A stretch of 64,000 nucleotides of DNA. Origin: Cephalopachus bancanus. Its lineage: Eukaryota > Chordata > Mammalia > Primates > Tarsiidae. A program made the position numbers and the translations under genes. This document shows positions 24,986-36,745 of this stretch, piece by piece; positions within the stretch are counted from its first letter, which is position 1; each line of letters starts with the position of its first letter. The notes below the pieces were generated by a model. The model was not told the origin of the DNA and did not search any database. It worked only from the letters and a program-made list of their open reading frames with translations. The stretch spans positions 6,622,501 through 6,686,500 of the forward strand of contig JAPVLO010000056.1 in NCBI GenBank assembly GCA_027257055.1, written 5' to 3'.

Positions 24986-25124
24986 AGGTGTCCCCCAACA
25001 TATCAGACTCTAAGCTCTTCTTCCAAATTTATGGATGGGGTGAAAAATGTTCCCTGCAAATAGATAATAATATTGAAAACCATGGTTTTCTGTGTCTAGA
25101 AAGTAGTTTAAAAAGTAGTAAGAA

Positions 25125-25410
25125 GCCGAACTCGGTGGCTCAGCCTGTAATCCCGCGCCTTTGGGAGGCTGAGGTGAGTGGATTGCCTGAGCCCGCGGGT
25201 TTGAGACCCCCCTGGGCAGGTGAGATCTCATCTCTACAATAAATCAAAAAATCAGCCAGGCGTGGTCGCGCGTGCCTGTAATTCCAGCTACTGAGAAGGC
25301 TAAGGTGGAAGGATTGCTGGAGCCCAGCAGGTCGAGGCTGTGGTGACCAGGAGCGGCCACTGCACTCCAGTCTGGGTGACAGCGTGAGACTCCAACTCAA
25401 AAAAAAAAAA
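25125..25410 (+). mobile_element. Full dimeric Alu with 14-bp target duplication
   Basis: Both arms are present, with linker 'ctctacaataaatcaaaaaatc', the right arm ending 'actgcactccagtctgggtgacagc' region and a 12-A tail. Perfect direct repeats AAAAGTAGTAAGAA flank it (25111-25124 and 25408-25421). The contracted 5' end 'ggctcagcctgtaatcc' is unlike human Alu J/S/Y. Confidence 0.93.
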
Positions 25411-26080
25411 AGTAGTAAGAAACTAGAGCTTTTCCTCTTTTGGTATTAGATTCAGGTTCCTGCTTTGAAGAAAACAGAGAGGCCCATGCCTTCATTTTAC
25501 ATTTGAGGGAACTAAGTCCATGTATCCCAGGAGCTATGGAGGTGTGAAATTCTTGTGTGATGTGGAGAGCAGTCGTAGCCTGTTATCATTTGCTTCAAGG
25601 TGGATATGCTTTGGTTGGTACTGGCCTTGAAGATCGATTTTGATTACCTTTACCGACAAGGTCTACCATGTGCTTGGCAGTTCAGTTTAGCCAACATGTT
25701 TTAAACACTTACTGCCTCTTAGGCACTGCGTGAGGCTCCAAAGACGTGAAACTGATGAAAATACTGTGAGATGAGTTGATGCCATCTTAGGTGTAATTTC
25801 CTTAGAAATTAAGATTTTAAAGCTTTTTATGTTTTTAAATTAGGGCTTTTCCTTCCAGTCATTAGCCTATATGAAATGTTAAACATTTATAGAACTGGTT
25901 GTTGATATTGCTTTTTAGGGTAAAATTGATATATGTTGAAGAATTCTATCATTTGAGTACACTTCTATTAAGTGTTATTTTTTATATCAAAAATATCTAC
26001 GTAAATGCAAAGAAAATCCAGCAGACACAGAAGAGGGTACAGGTGCCTTTTATTATTTACTAGTTCACGGCCATAACATA

Positions 26081-26129
26081 TTTTCTCTAAGGAAAGCTGG
26101 TTCCTTTTCTCTAAGGAAAAAATAGTTCC
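26081..26129 (+). repeat. Tandem 24/25-bp duplication
   Basis: Two adjacent units beginning TTTTCTCTAAGGAAA and ending GTTCC (26081-26104 and 26105-26129), with a few differences. Followed by a (CT)n run at about 26140-26175. Confidence 0.8.
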
Positions 26130-27114
26130 CTTTCTCCTTTCCTCTCTCTCCTTCTCTCTCTCTCTCTCTCTCTCATCCTTGTTGTAATGCTGAAGTATAA
26201 AACAAATAACATTATAGGAAAACTAAATGGCAGGAAAATGAGAGCGTAGAAGACAGAAAGGAGAAAGCCTTGAAGAGCAGGCGGCCGTGAATTCATTTGG
26301 CAGTTGGTAGTAGTTCCTAAAACACAGCCAAGCCCCAGGAGCTCAGCCGCCTCAACTCCATGTTTTGCTCCCTCTTGGAAAAAAGTTAGCAGTCTTGAGA
26401 CTTTTACACTGAAATGGATTTTAAGTTGTCAGAGGTCTCAAGCTGTTTTGCCTTTTTATCCCCTCTTGTCAAAAGAAAACATGCATATTATATTCAGATG
26501 GAAAGCGTGTAAGGGGTCCTATACATGTGGGTCTGTTAGTATGTTAATGGTACAGCTTGTCTGGATGGTGATAGGAAAGAGGATAACTTTTACATGACTG
26601 ATAAATGGAATAACAGAAAACAACACAAATCTGGTGGTCCAAACAGTGTATATTGAATTTTTTTTTTTGTTCTCTGTTATATCTGTTAGTTGTTTAATCT
26701 GAAAGTGAAATCTGTTTCTCCAGTCATTAAATATGTGCGCTTTTCTTTGTATAGAACACAGAACAAATGATTTGTTCTGTAATTATTTTAAAAAAGCAGA
26801 AAATGTGTGTGTAACATTTTAAAAAATGGCATGGGATTGTCATAGAAACTCATTCTGAACGCTGTAAATAAAAATGGTTGGAGATTAGTCACAGTTACAT
26901 GTAGGACATCATGAAACTCAAGACAGATTTCTTTGTTTAACAGTCAGTAAGAGAAGTGAAGCAAACTTGATATAGTTCATGGGATGTTAGCAGTTCAGTT
27001 CCTTTAGGGAAAGAGAAAACCACGTGGTCTTCATATTAAATAAGCCATCTGTATACAGATATCAGAATGTACCTGATGATTTTAGCAATATCTGATGTGT
27101 TTCCTTGAAGAGTG

Positions 27115-27365
27115 AGTGCCACATGTTCTCACTCATAAGCAGATCCTGAACAACTGTCATAAGAAACAGATTGGTAGTAGTGGGAAACTGTCAGGGGAAG
27201 GAGGGGGCACACTTCATCCATAAAGGTACCTGATCTCAAACCAGGTGCAGTGGGGACCAAAGTGAGGCTCAAACTGTACCTGTACAGTGATCATTTGTAT
27301 ACCTAACCCAGAATTGTACCCCACATCTTTAAAATAAAAATTTAAATAAATAAATAAATAAAAGG
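27115..27365 (+). mobile_element. L1 3' end, lineage-type
   Basis: Begins with the L1 3' motif 'acatgttctcactcataag', continues through 'ggcacacttcatcc', 'tgtacctgtacagtgatc' and 'accccacatctttaaaat', and ends in a TAAA-rich tail. Related copies are at 32095-32175 (+), 44015-44250 (-) and 63555-63680 (-). It does not match the human L1PA 3' end, so it is probably a strepsirrhine-type L1 subfamily (inference). Confidence 0.7.
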
Positions 27366-27505
27366 GAATGTTTCACCATTTTTTTAAAAAGTGTCCTATT
27401 TCCAAACAATGAAAGTTTAAAATGTTTTTGAAAATCTCTCTGCTGTTGCTATTAACCTTTAGAGTCATACCCTTCCTTTCCCCCTTTCCCCCATCTTATT
27501 TTCTT

Positions 27506-27815
27506 TCTTTTTTTTTCTTTTGAATTTGGATCTCACTCTGTCACCCATACTGGGGTACAGTAGCATGATTGTGACAATCATAGCTTCACACCTCAGCCTT
27601 GACATCCTGGACTCAGGTGATCCTGCCACCTTCGTTGCCCAAGTAGCTGGGATTACAGGCGTGTGCCACTATGATCAGCTAATTTTTTGAATTTTTGTAG
27701 AGACAAGGTTTCACTCTGTTGCCCAGGCTGGTCTTGAACTCCTGGTCAAGCAGTCTTCCATCCTTGGTCTCCCAAAGTTCTGGGATTATAGTCATGATCC
27801 ACTGTGCCCAGCCTG
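27506..27815 (-). mobile_element. Old dimeric Alu
   Basis: Reverse-orientation Alu, more diverged than the others (AluJ-like: 'tctcactctgtcacccatactgg ... gcccaagtagctggg'). Perfect 14-bp direct repeats CATCTTATTTTCTT at 27492-27505 and 27816-27829. Confidence 0.9.
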
Positions 27816-28599
27816 CATCTTATTTTCTTATTATCTTGAATACCATTTTTACAATTCCAACTTTATTCTTTCATCTCCCATTTTTTCATATGAGTAAAAT
27901 TGAACACATTAATGATAAATGACCTTCAACCATGCTATATATTTTATAATACATATTTTCAGGTTAGAATGATGAGACTGCAATATTGTCATTAACACCG
28001 TGTTCTGTTTTTTAATCCATTATTTAGAAGGCAATTGCCAGACTATTTTTATTCTCCAACTCTGTCTAGCATCTGGAAAAAGGATTGCTTGTCTTTAAAT
28101 TTGGAATGAATCCCCTCTTGCATATTCCCACCAGGGAGATGTTTCAATTAAACTCTAGTGCATCAACCTTGGGTCTTCGATTCCTTGAACTTTCAGAGGT
28201 AGGCGCTGACATCTGGGGATGGGGGAGTGGTTCAAGCACTAAGTTAGGGAACTTAGTGTGGAATGATGTGCATCTGACTAGGCCCCTTTGACAGTACAAT
28301 GTGTTACTGCGGGTTCTTGTTTGTGATCAAAATGATATTTCAGTAAGGGTAAATGTGGGCTGATTAAAGTGAATTCGTTATCTTTCTGGGTTGCATTAAC
28401 CAATGAACACAACTAGCCTTGAAGCTGGAGAGAGCATACGCAAAGACATAAATGAACGATGAACAATTTGGTTCCTGGATCATAGACAGCCCCTTCAGAC
28501 CTGTGCCCACAGTTTCTGTCCACAGGTATATGCGTGTCTGTTTTATTTCATTTTTTTCATTGTTGCTTTTGTGTGGGAGGTCCTCAACCACCTTTACTT

Positions 28600-28890
28600 G
28601 GCTAATCTTTACTTTTACTTTTAGGCTCAGCTACCATCTCATTTCCTCAAGGAAGCTTTCTTTTCACCCCAAGGTTGGACTAAGGACTCCTTCCCTGCAT
28701 CCCAGTAGCATCCATCACACTATGCTAGCACTTCCTGTATCAGAACAAAACTGTCTGTCTGCATCTCTTCCAAAGTGGGCTGTGATGTCTTTCTGAGTGG
28801 GGACTGGGTTTGTATTCAGTTTTGTGTACCCCACGTGGGGTGCCTAAGACCTAGCACCTACTACCTGCTCCATGTCTTTGTTGACCTGGT
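28600..28890 (+). repeat. L2 3' end relic
   Basis: L2-like layout: 'aagctttcttttcacccc', 'tagcacttcctg', 'tgatgtctttctgagtggg', 'gcctaagacctagcacc'. It contains the 14-bp palindrome ACCCCACGTGGGGT (28828-28841). Confidence 0.55.
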
Positions 28891-29397
28891 GATCAGATGG
28901 GAAATCGCGAGTCAAGAAAACAAGAACTTGAGAAGCTTATAACTTGAATTTAAAAACTAGGTAACATATAAAAGAGTTTCTGAGGGTTCAGCTCAGGACT
29001 GAATTTAAGCCTATTCTTTTTTTCAGCATGATTTTCCCTACCATGTTAACAGATTTCTAGTTCTTCACCCAAACCCAAAGTTTTATATCAGCCCAAAGGA
29101 GTTGCTGACATATAGTTGTAATTCTGGAAATAAAGTTTTGATGATGTTAGGTTTATTTATAGAAAACCATGCAAGTGATTTGTTTTTCCTTTTAAGATCC
29201 TGATTTTGGCTTTTATCTGAACTTTTTTACCTAGAAAAAATGATTTGGGAGTGATGGAGTCCTGTAGCCATTGCTCCAACTTATGTGTGAAGAAATTATC
29301 TCTATACTAACAATCTTTTATCAAGTACCTACTGTGTGCTAGGCAGCAGGCCAGGAGGGAAAAGAAAGGGTTTCAGTTTTCCTGCTGTTGTATTTTT

Positions 29398-29689
29398 TTT
29401 TTTTTTTTTTGAGTTGGAGTCTCACTCTGTTGGCCTGGCTGGAGCACCGTGGCACACTCATGGCCACCCCAGCGATGACCTGCTGGGCTCCGGCGATTCC
29501 TCCACTTCAGCCTTCCAAGTAGCTGGAACTACAGGCACACGCTACCACGCCCGGCTAATTTTTTATTTATTGTATAGATGAGGTCTCACCAAGTTGCCTG
29601 GGCTGGTCTTGAACCCGCGGGCTCAGGCAATCCACTCGCCTCGGCCTCCCAAAGTGCTGGAATGACAGGCTGAGCCACCGAGCCCGGCC
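29398..29689 (-). mobile_element. Dimeric Alu inserted in L2/MIR relic
   Basis: Reverse-orientation Alu with polyT start and 5' end 'ggctgagccaccgagcccggcc'. Imperfect target duplication CTGTTGTATTTTT (29385) and CTGTTGCGTTTTT (29689). Upstream, 29310-29345 ('tcaagtacctactgtgtgctaggc') is L2/MIR-like. Confidence 0.9.
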
Positions 29690-31686
29690 TGTTGCGTTTT
29701 TAAAAAGCACAGTTTTGATAAAAAATGGAGCCCTTCCTGAGGACGAGCATTCAGAATTTTCGTGAGTTTTGAATCACATCTTGTCTTGTTCTGCAGCGGA
29801 GGAGTCTGCCAATCCTGTCTTTATCTCTCATGAGCATTCATAGGGTTATATGTCTGTCCTCACTTAGGGTATATTTTGGCATGGTTACTTGTCCTGAGCT
29901 GTGAGAGGCTACAGGCAGTGGCAGTAGTAGTAAAAAAGCTAACGATCAGAATTAAGGTATTGGGCCCAACTATACATGGTAAACTATAAGTTTCCCTTCC
30001 TATCCAGTGCTTTACTCTCATTAAAACTGTTAGACCAATTTCATTAGACCAAAATGCCCCAGCATATGTAAATCTTCTTTGTTTAATTGAAGACCTATTG
30101 ATTGTAGGTAACATAAGCCTCTCTAAGGGAAACAGAACCCAACTGAAGATAAGAGTTTCTTCCCCCAACACATACAGCATTCATGATTTTATTTCTCTAG
30201 GCATGTTCATTATCAAAACCATTCCTCTGCAGACTTTCCCATAATGTGCTTCTGTCGGGCCCTGTTTTCATATCTAAAAGCTCCTACTGGTTTTAGTAAA
30301 AGATAATGAAAAAATTTCAACAGAATGTATATTTCTTTTTTTTTTTGAAACTAAATCCTTAAAACTGAGAAACAAAAACCTAAAATCACATGAAAATTAA
30401 TTTACTCTAAAGAGATCGAGAGAACAATTGTCTTCTTTTGTGCTTTCATAGAATGCAACCCCCCCCCCACACACAAATTGTGATCATCTTTGGTGAACCA
30501 TCACCAAAAATACTACAGTGGGTAATGAAAACTAGACTGGAATTTTTTTTTTTTCTTTCCTACAATCTAATTGGATCTCAAAGCTGCAGAGAGGGCTGTA
30601 TGCCAGCCTGCACTTTGCAAAGTCGTGCAAAGCATAGAATTTTCCCACTGTGCTTCCAAGCGTTTGGGCATTCCATTATAACTTTTAAATAATAGGGGAT
30701 CTATAGAAGATACAGATTTTCTTCTATATCTTCTTGCAATTTCATGTTTATTTCTGAAGGGAAAGATTCAGTTCATGGTCAATGTATTCTAGAATCTCAT
30801 GAAGGACATGTATCTCTTTAGATGTGGATTTTCCATACAGTAACTGAAAATTTATCTTTAAATGACAAAAAGCTAGTCAGTTATTGAAGAGGTAAATGTA
30901 TCTATTTTTCATTTCTTAGTGTTATACTGAAATATGTTTAATATTTAGGACTTGAATTGGGATGCATTTTTAATTCCTTAGAGTATTATTGAAGTCTAAA
31001 CAAGATATTTAATTAGCAAAATTATAGCATTCATTAAAGTTGCTTATTTTTAACTTAATTATGTAGTTGATGCTATAGAAGTGAATTCATGCCCTTTCTT
31101 GCAGTGTTTATCTTTTCTCTTGTTTGGTGTTGCTGGTCAGACATATGTTGGGTTGTGAGGAGTGTGTTTTTAGATGGGCACTTATTGGAGAGATCTTGAT
31201 TGGTAGAGTAACTTTATCTCAGACACCATACTGCTTATCAGTGAAATTCCAACTCATTTAATTATTACTTAATTCTCTCATTATATTTTTGTATCTGAGA
31301 GAAGATGATTGCCTTCATTTTGGCAAAGTATGGATGGGCACACATTACTATTTCTACTTCTTGACTTAGCACACCTGGGTAGGCATTTTGAAGTGTAAGA
31401 CTTTTTAAAGGAATTGTATGTCTATGTACCTACATTAGTGGATGTGCAGAAATTCTGACTGGTGTTGTGATGAAGTGGAGGACTCCTCAATTCAGTTAAA
31501 CTTATCTTTCATCACTGCATGCCACGCATGTTCAGTCAGCTTAAAAAATTTGGAGATTATTTATAGAATCTCTGTTCTGTAACTAGATATTGAATACTAT
31601 CACTGGAGGGACAGTTTGAACTAATTTATCATCCCCTCTTCTGCCAAACCACAAAAGTCCTACTTTGGTGATTTCTTTATTTTACA

Positions 31687-31713
31687 GATAGATAGGTAGG
31701 TAGGTAGGTAGGC
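31687..31713 (+). repeat. (GATA)/(GTAG) short tandem repeat
   Basis: AGATAGATAGG passing into about four TAGG units. Confidence 0.85.
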
Positions 31714-32094
31714 ATGATCTATACCACATGTATGCAACATATGCATTACTGTCCAGCTATTTACAACAAACCTGAATCATTCTTTCTTAGGCCCTTCTTA
31801 AAACTAGAGGCTTATTTTAGACTGGGCATAATCAGGACATAAAATGAAATGTTAAAAAAAGGATGATGCATTTTAAGTCAAACATAAATTTGGATGTCTG
31901 CTGTTTGGGTTTGCCCATGCTGGAATTACCTCCTACATCACTGTATTCTCCCTATTTGCACGGAGAACTGACATTGAATTCCAAATACAAATTATTCACA
32001 TCAGTCAAGTAAAAGAGATTGATTTTTTTTTCAGGTTTGTCTATTATTGTACTTCTTTAGGAAAAAAGACAGCATTGTGCAAATAATTCAAAAT

Positions 32095-32205
32095 ACAAAG
32101 GAAGGCCCAACTTTACCTGTACAATGACCACTTGTATACCTAATCCTGAATTATACCCTACATCTTTAAAATAAAATAAAAGCATTAAAAAAAACAAGCA
32201 AAAAC
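32095..32205 (+). mobile_element. Short L1 3' end fragment
   Basis: 'tttacctgtacaatgacc', 'cttgtatacctaatcctg', 'acatctttaaaataaaat' then A-rich tail. Same family as 27115-27365, strongly 5' truncated. Confidence 0.65.
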
Positions 32206-32363
32206 AAATAATTCAAAATAGAAATTAAAATATATTTATTTTAAGACTTTTCAAGTCTGTTATTAAAAGGCATAGGGATATTGTGAAAAATCCTTTTATT
32301 TTAACAAACATTACTCGTTTGATTTCTTATTTATTTTCACTTTATATTTATTTATTTATTTAC

Positions 32364-32664
32364 TTTTTTTTGTTTGTTTGCTTTTGAGAGTCTCACTCTG
32401 TTGCCCAGGCTAGAGTTCAGAGGCCAGAGCATGGCTCTCCACAGCCTCGACCACTTAAGTTCAGACAATCCTTCTGCCTCATCCTCCTGAGTAGCTGGGA
32501 CTACAGGTATGCCACCACACCTGGCTAATTAAAAAAAATAAAATTATAGAGACACAGTCTCCCTTTGTGGCCTAGGCTGGGTTCAAACTCCTGAACTCAA
32601 GCAGTACTCCTGCCTTGACCTTCCGAAGTGCTAGGATTTTAGGCATGAGCCACTGCACCCAACC
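32364..32664 (-). mobile_element. Old Alu
   Basis: Reverse-orientation dimer starting with 'gagtctcactctgttgcccaggc' and ending 'aggcatgagccactgcaccc'. Diverged; preceded by a TTTA-rich stretch. Confidence 0.85.
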
Positions 32665-33224
32665 TATTTTCACATTATTTTTAATGTAAAAATATATGTA
32701 ACTTATAACACATAATATGAAGACCTGTGAACTTACCAGCCCAACTAAGACAGATTTTCATTTACCTACTTTTTTCTCCCATTACTCTGAAATTTCTCCT
32801 ATTATCTTAAATGTTATGTTTATAATTGCTTTCCTATAAACTAAGTGGTTTATCACATATATATACTAAACATATTGTTTAGTTTTACTTATTTTTAAGT
32901 TTTATAAAAAAGTATATATTACATACTTCTTTTAACTCTATGTTTATAAATGTTGGATGCACTATAATTTATTGTTGTTTCTTGTTATATAATATTCTAT
33001 TATATGATGGATCTATGGATTGTTTCCTGTTTTTTGCTTTTAGCAAGCGCAGTGAGATGTAAAGTCTTTCGAAACATGTGACTAAGAGTCTCTTTAGGAT
33101 GTATATGCCTAGGAATAGAATTGTTAAATTATATAGGGCATGTAAATGTTAAGTTTTTAAAAAATGATAGTGACATTTTATCTTACTAAGTAGCTGTACC
33201 TGTTTATAATGTCACTAGAAATAG

Positions 33225-33333
33225 CACTGCTCAAAACAGTTTTTGAACTTATCAATTTTGATGCCTTTTGCTTCTGCTGTTTTTTTGTTTCACCTCTTCC
33301 TCATGGGTAAAATGTTTCCTCTCAGGACTTTTT
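33225..33333 (-). mobile_element. Internal mariner transposase fragment (second copy)
   Basis: About 108 bp matching the mariner at about 34312-34413 at roughly 85% by eye (shared 'cactgctcaaaacagttttt' at the left). It has no terminal repeats of its own and lies inside the L1. Confidence 0.75.
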
Positions 33334-34160
33334 GTTGATCTATATTTTCTCCAGTATTTATCATTGCCAGAGTTTTACTTTTTGCCTTAATTTACCTTTT
33401 GGTCTTAATTTACATTTATAATTTGATTAATAATGAGATTAATCATCTTTTGGTATATGTATGAGTACTTTCTTTCCTCTTCTGTGAAATAAATGCTTTT
33501 GTCATTTACTCATTTTTTTCTAGTTTATTGTTTATCTTTTCCACATTGGCTTGTAGTTGTTTTTTATGGATCCTGTATTGTAATCCTTTCCCACTATATA
33601 TTTGCAAATATCTTTTTATATTCTGTGGCTTACCTTTTATTTTCTTCAAGTTATCTTTGATGAACAAAACTTCTTAATTTTAATGTAGTAAAATTTATCA
33701 TTTTTTTCATAGTTACTGCTTTTTTGTCTTGGTGAAGATTTCCTTCTTTACTCTAAATTTAGAAATGTGTAGTATTTTTTGTACATCTTTTAATTGTTCA
33801 TCCCAATTTCAGTTTATGTTTCATCTAGAATTTATTTTGTGTCTGGTGTGAGGTAGGGATCCAATTTTATTTTTATCTATGTGAATGAACAGTTTTCACT
33901 GCATCTTTTATTGAATAGATTCTCTTTTCCTCAGATGATCTTCAGTGCCTCATCTGTCATTTATTATGTTTTTATATATGTGTGAGTTCGTTTCTGGATT
34001 CTTTGCTCTGTTCCATTGATCAACTTCTCTACCCTGTACCAACACCATATTATTTCACTTACTAATCCCTTACAGTGAGTCTTGATATCTAATGAAATAA
34101 ATCCTTCACACTTTTTTGTAGAACTGTTTCTAGTTATTCTTGACCCTTCACTATTCTGTA

Positions 34161-34750
34161 TGAAGTGGGACTCCAAAAAAAACAACCCCCCCCAAAACCC
34201 AGAATTTATTTATAAAAACTTGTGTATTTGTTCTTACATGTTAAACTTCAGTCACCTTCAAAGTACTCTCTGTTTGATGCAGTACTCCTATCAATACACT
34301 TCTTCCACTGCTCAAAACAGTTTTTGAACTCATTAATTTTGATGCCTTGTGTTTCTGCCATTTTTTGTCTCACTTCTTCCACATAGGCAAAACATTTCCT
34401 TTGAGGACTTTTTTCACCGAGAGAAACAAACAAACAAAAAATGTCGCTCAGGATGAGATCAGGTAAATAGGGAGGTTGAGACACAGGTCACGCTGTTTTT
34501 CGTCAAAAACTGCTGAACACTCAGTGTGGTGTGGGCAGGTGCACTTGTAAATCATCCATCATGAAATGAACAAACACTTTGAAACAACCTCCAAAAAAAA
34601 GTACACTGATGCCAAATGCATCATCTCACAACATCACTAGCTATTTCTGCTGATAAGTTCCTAGAACACTTACTTAGTAGAGGAAGCCTGTACTACAAGG
34701 GACTCGCCCTCCAAAAAAATAATTCCATTTTTTAGGGGAGGTTCCCCTTG
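34161..34750 (-). mobile_element. Defective mariner transposon
   Basis: Flanked by TA dinucleotides (34159-34160 and 34751-34752) with degenerate terminal inverted repeats ('gaagtgggactcc' left; reverse complement of the right end 'caaggggaacctcccc'). At about 590 bp it is less than half the usual ~1.3 kb of mariner. The minus strand 34248-34484 encodes a recognisable transposase C-terminus with the 'PPYLPDL..SD' catalytic-region motif and the terminal 'NCFEQWKKCIDR...SNREYFEGD'. It lacks an intact transposase. It interrupts the older L1, giving the relative age order. Confidence 0.85.
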
Positions 34751-36089
34751 TATTATGGGATTGTTTTGTCAAGTTTCTTGAAAATTCCTGTTGGGACTTT
34801 GTTTAGAAGTGTGTTGAATCTACAAATGAAGGAAATTGACACCTTTTTTACTCTTAAATTTTATTATCTATGAACATGGTATGCCTCCTCATTTATTTAG
34901 ATCTTATCTTGATTACGTAGACTTACTTTTCACTCAGGTCTTGAACTGCTGTGAAGCTGCTTTTGCAAATTGTGTTTCTAAAATTATATTCCTACTCTTT
35001 GTTTCTAGCATAGAAATACAGTTAATTTTTATATGGTGATCTTAAATACCACTGTATTTACATAATTGTAGCCAATAATTTATAAGTTTTTTTGTGTTTA
35101 CTTTGTAGCTAATAATATCAAATGCAAACAATTACATTTTTATTTCTACTACTCTAGTTTTTATGCTTTAATTTTTTTTACCCTTCTTACTATACTAGTT
35201 AAAACCTCCAATTCATTGTTGAATTAACCCATGAGAATGGGCATCCTTGATTTTTTCCCCTTGGTTTTCTATTTATTTTTCATCTACAGATGAATCTGAG
35301 TTAATGCCTTAGTACTTAAATATTGCTTCTACTGATCACATTTTAGTAAGAGAAAGGGCAAGACTTTACATAGTTTTATTAACTTCCCCCCCTTTTTTTT
35401 TTGTTATGGTTTGTTGTATTTTACTAGTAATTGAAAGCTCACATTCTCCTGGCAAATTATGCCACGTAATACTGTATATATTAATTAATTGGTAAGTGAC
35501 ATTTCTAACAATGTGGTTGTCTAAAACTTCAAAGTAAGAGGCTCATTCATGTGCACTAGTTATTTTAGGTATTTCAGGGAAGAGGAGTATAGTATTTTAT
35601 ATTGACTTGGGGTTTTTAAATATTGTGTTGTGTGAATCAGCCTCTTAAGTTTTGATTTGAACTATAGAACCCTTATGTATCATTTTTCACAATGTCAAAT
35701 GTCTAGTTTGGATGGGTTTACTTTTTTTCTTTTCCTTATGCAATTTTTGTTAAGACTTCAATAGATTACTCCTAATCTTGTGAGCAGACTGCAGGAAGAC
35801 AACTATTAAAAGTAGAAAGCTATTAAGCAGTCAGGGGTTTATTATGCTTTAGTGTTTTGTTTAAGTCTGTTCTTAATTGGTTGATTAATGTATGAGAAGT
35901 CCTTTTCCCCCCTCCATCTCTACAGATGGCAAATGGTAGGTCCCAACTGTCATTGTTCGCAAAAAAGGTTATGGTTCAAAGTCAAAGATTCAGAGATACC
36001 ACAATAATCAATCATAGGAACTTGTCTCAGGGTGCCCAGCCAGGCAAAAGTTAGGCAGAGTAGTAATATTTACTCAGAATCCCCTAGGA

Positions 36090-36091
<2 letters not shown>

Positions 36092-36136
<45 letters not shown>

Positions 36137-36160
36137 CGCACGCATGCACATGCATGTACA
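36092..36160 (+). repeat. (TG)n(CG)n microsatellite
   Basis: About 17 TG units then CGCGCGCGCACGCATGCACATGCATG. Alternating purine-pyrimidine, Z-DNA-prone. Confidence 0.95.
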
Positions 36161-36689
36161 TGCTCTGGATTTTATTTAGAAGAGATTAGTTAGTTGAAAT
36201 GTCTCTGAATTTAGTGTCAGCCATTTAAATAAATATGAAAAATAATGGCAAACAAATTTTCTATCAGTTTTATCAAATATTGCTGGGATATAGTTTTAAA
36301 CTGGGTGCAATACAGAAAGTAGTATTCTCAATATACTGAAATTAACAGAACACTTTCAAAGGAATGCTTTTGTACCATTTTCATGTGAAGATAATTTATA
36401 ATAGTTAGCTTCCTTTTTTAGGAGGAAGAATAGAATTATGTTCTGGTATTGATCCACAAAGAGGATTTGCATTTTATTCATACTATAAAAGTACCTTTAA
36501 TGGAGACATTGTGATAATTGAATCTATACTGTGTATCACTATCAAAGTATCTTTTGAATTATTTTATGTTATATAATTTAGTAACTAAAGTTAAGTCATG
36601 GAAAGGGGATGGCTGCATTGTATCTTTTGGGTATAATGTATAGCCTTTAATATTCTTAAAGTGGATGGCAGTTAAAGACATTTTTTAAC

Positions 36690-36745
36690 TGAAAGAGGGA
36701 GAGAGTTAGAAGGAGAGAGAAGAGAGAAAGAGAAGGGGAGGTGGA
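36690..36745 (+). repeat. GA-rich tract
   Basis: Purine-only GAGA/GGGA tract between 36693 and about 36745. Confidence 0.8.

Larger units (their letters stand above)
32680..35360 (-). mobile_element. Ancient L1 (L1M/HAL1-like), ORF2 part, interrupted
   Basis: Diverged match, in reverse orientation, to the mammalian L1 ORF2 3' region: 'gtgtgaggtagggatccaatttta', 'tctggattctttgctctgttccattgatc', 'gaacatggtatgcctcctcatttattta'-type landmarks occur in the expected order. Many stops, so it is dead. It is split by a mariner element (34161-34750) and contains a second short mariner-derived fragment at 33225-33333. Confidence 0.75.

Noticed and set aside
34248..34484. 78-codon ORF as a possible gene
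   Set aside because: It is the degenerate C-terminus of a mariner transposase; annotated as part of the element.
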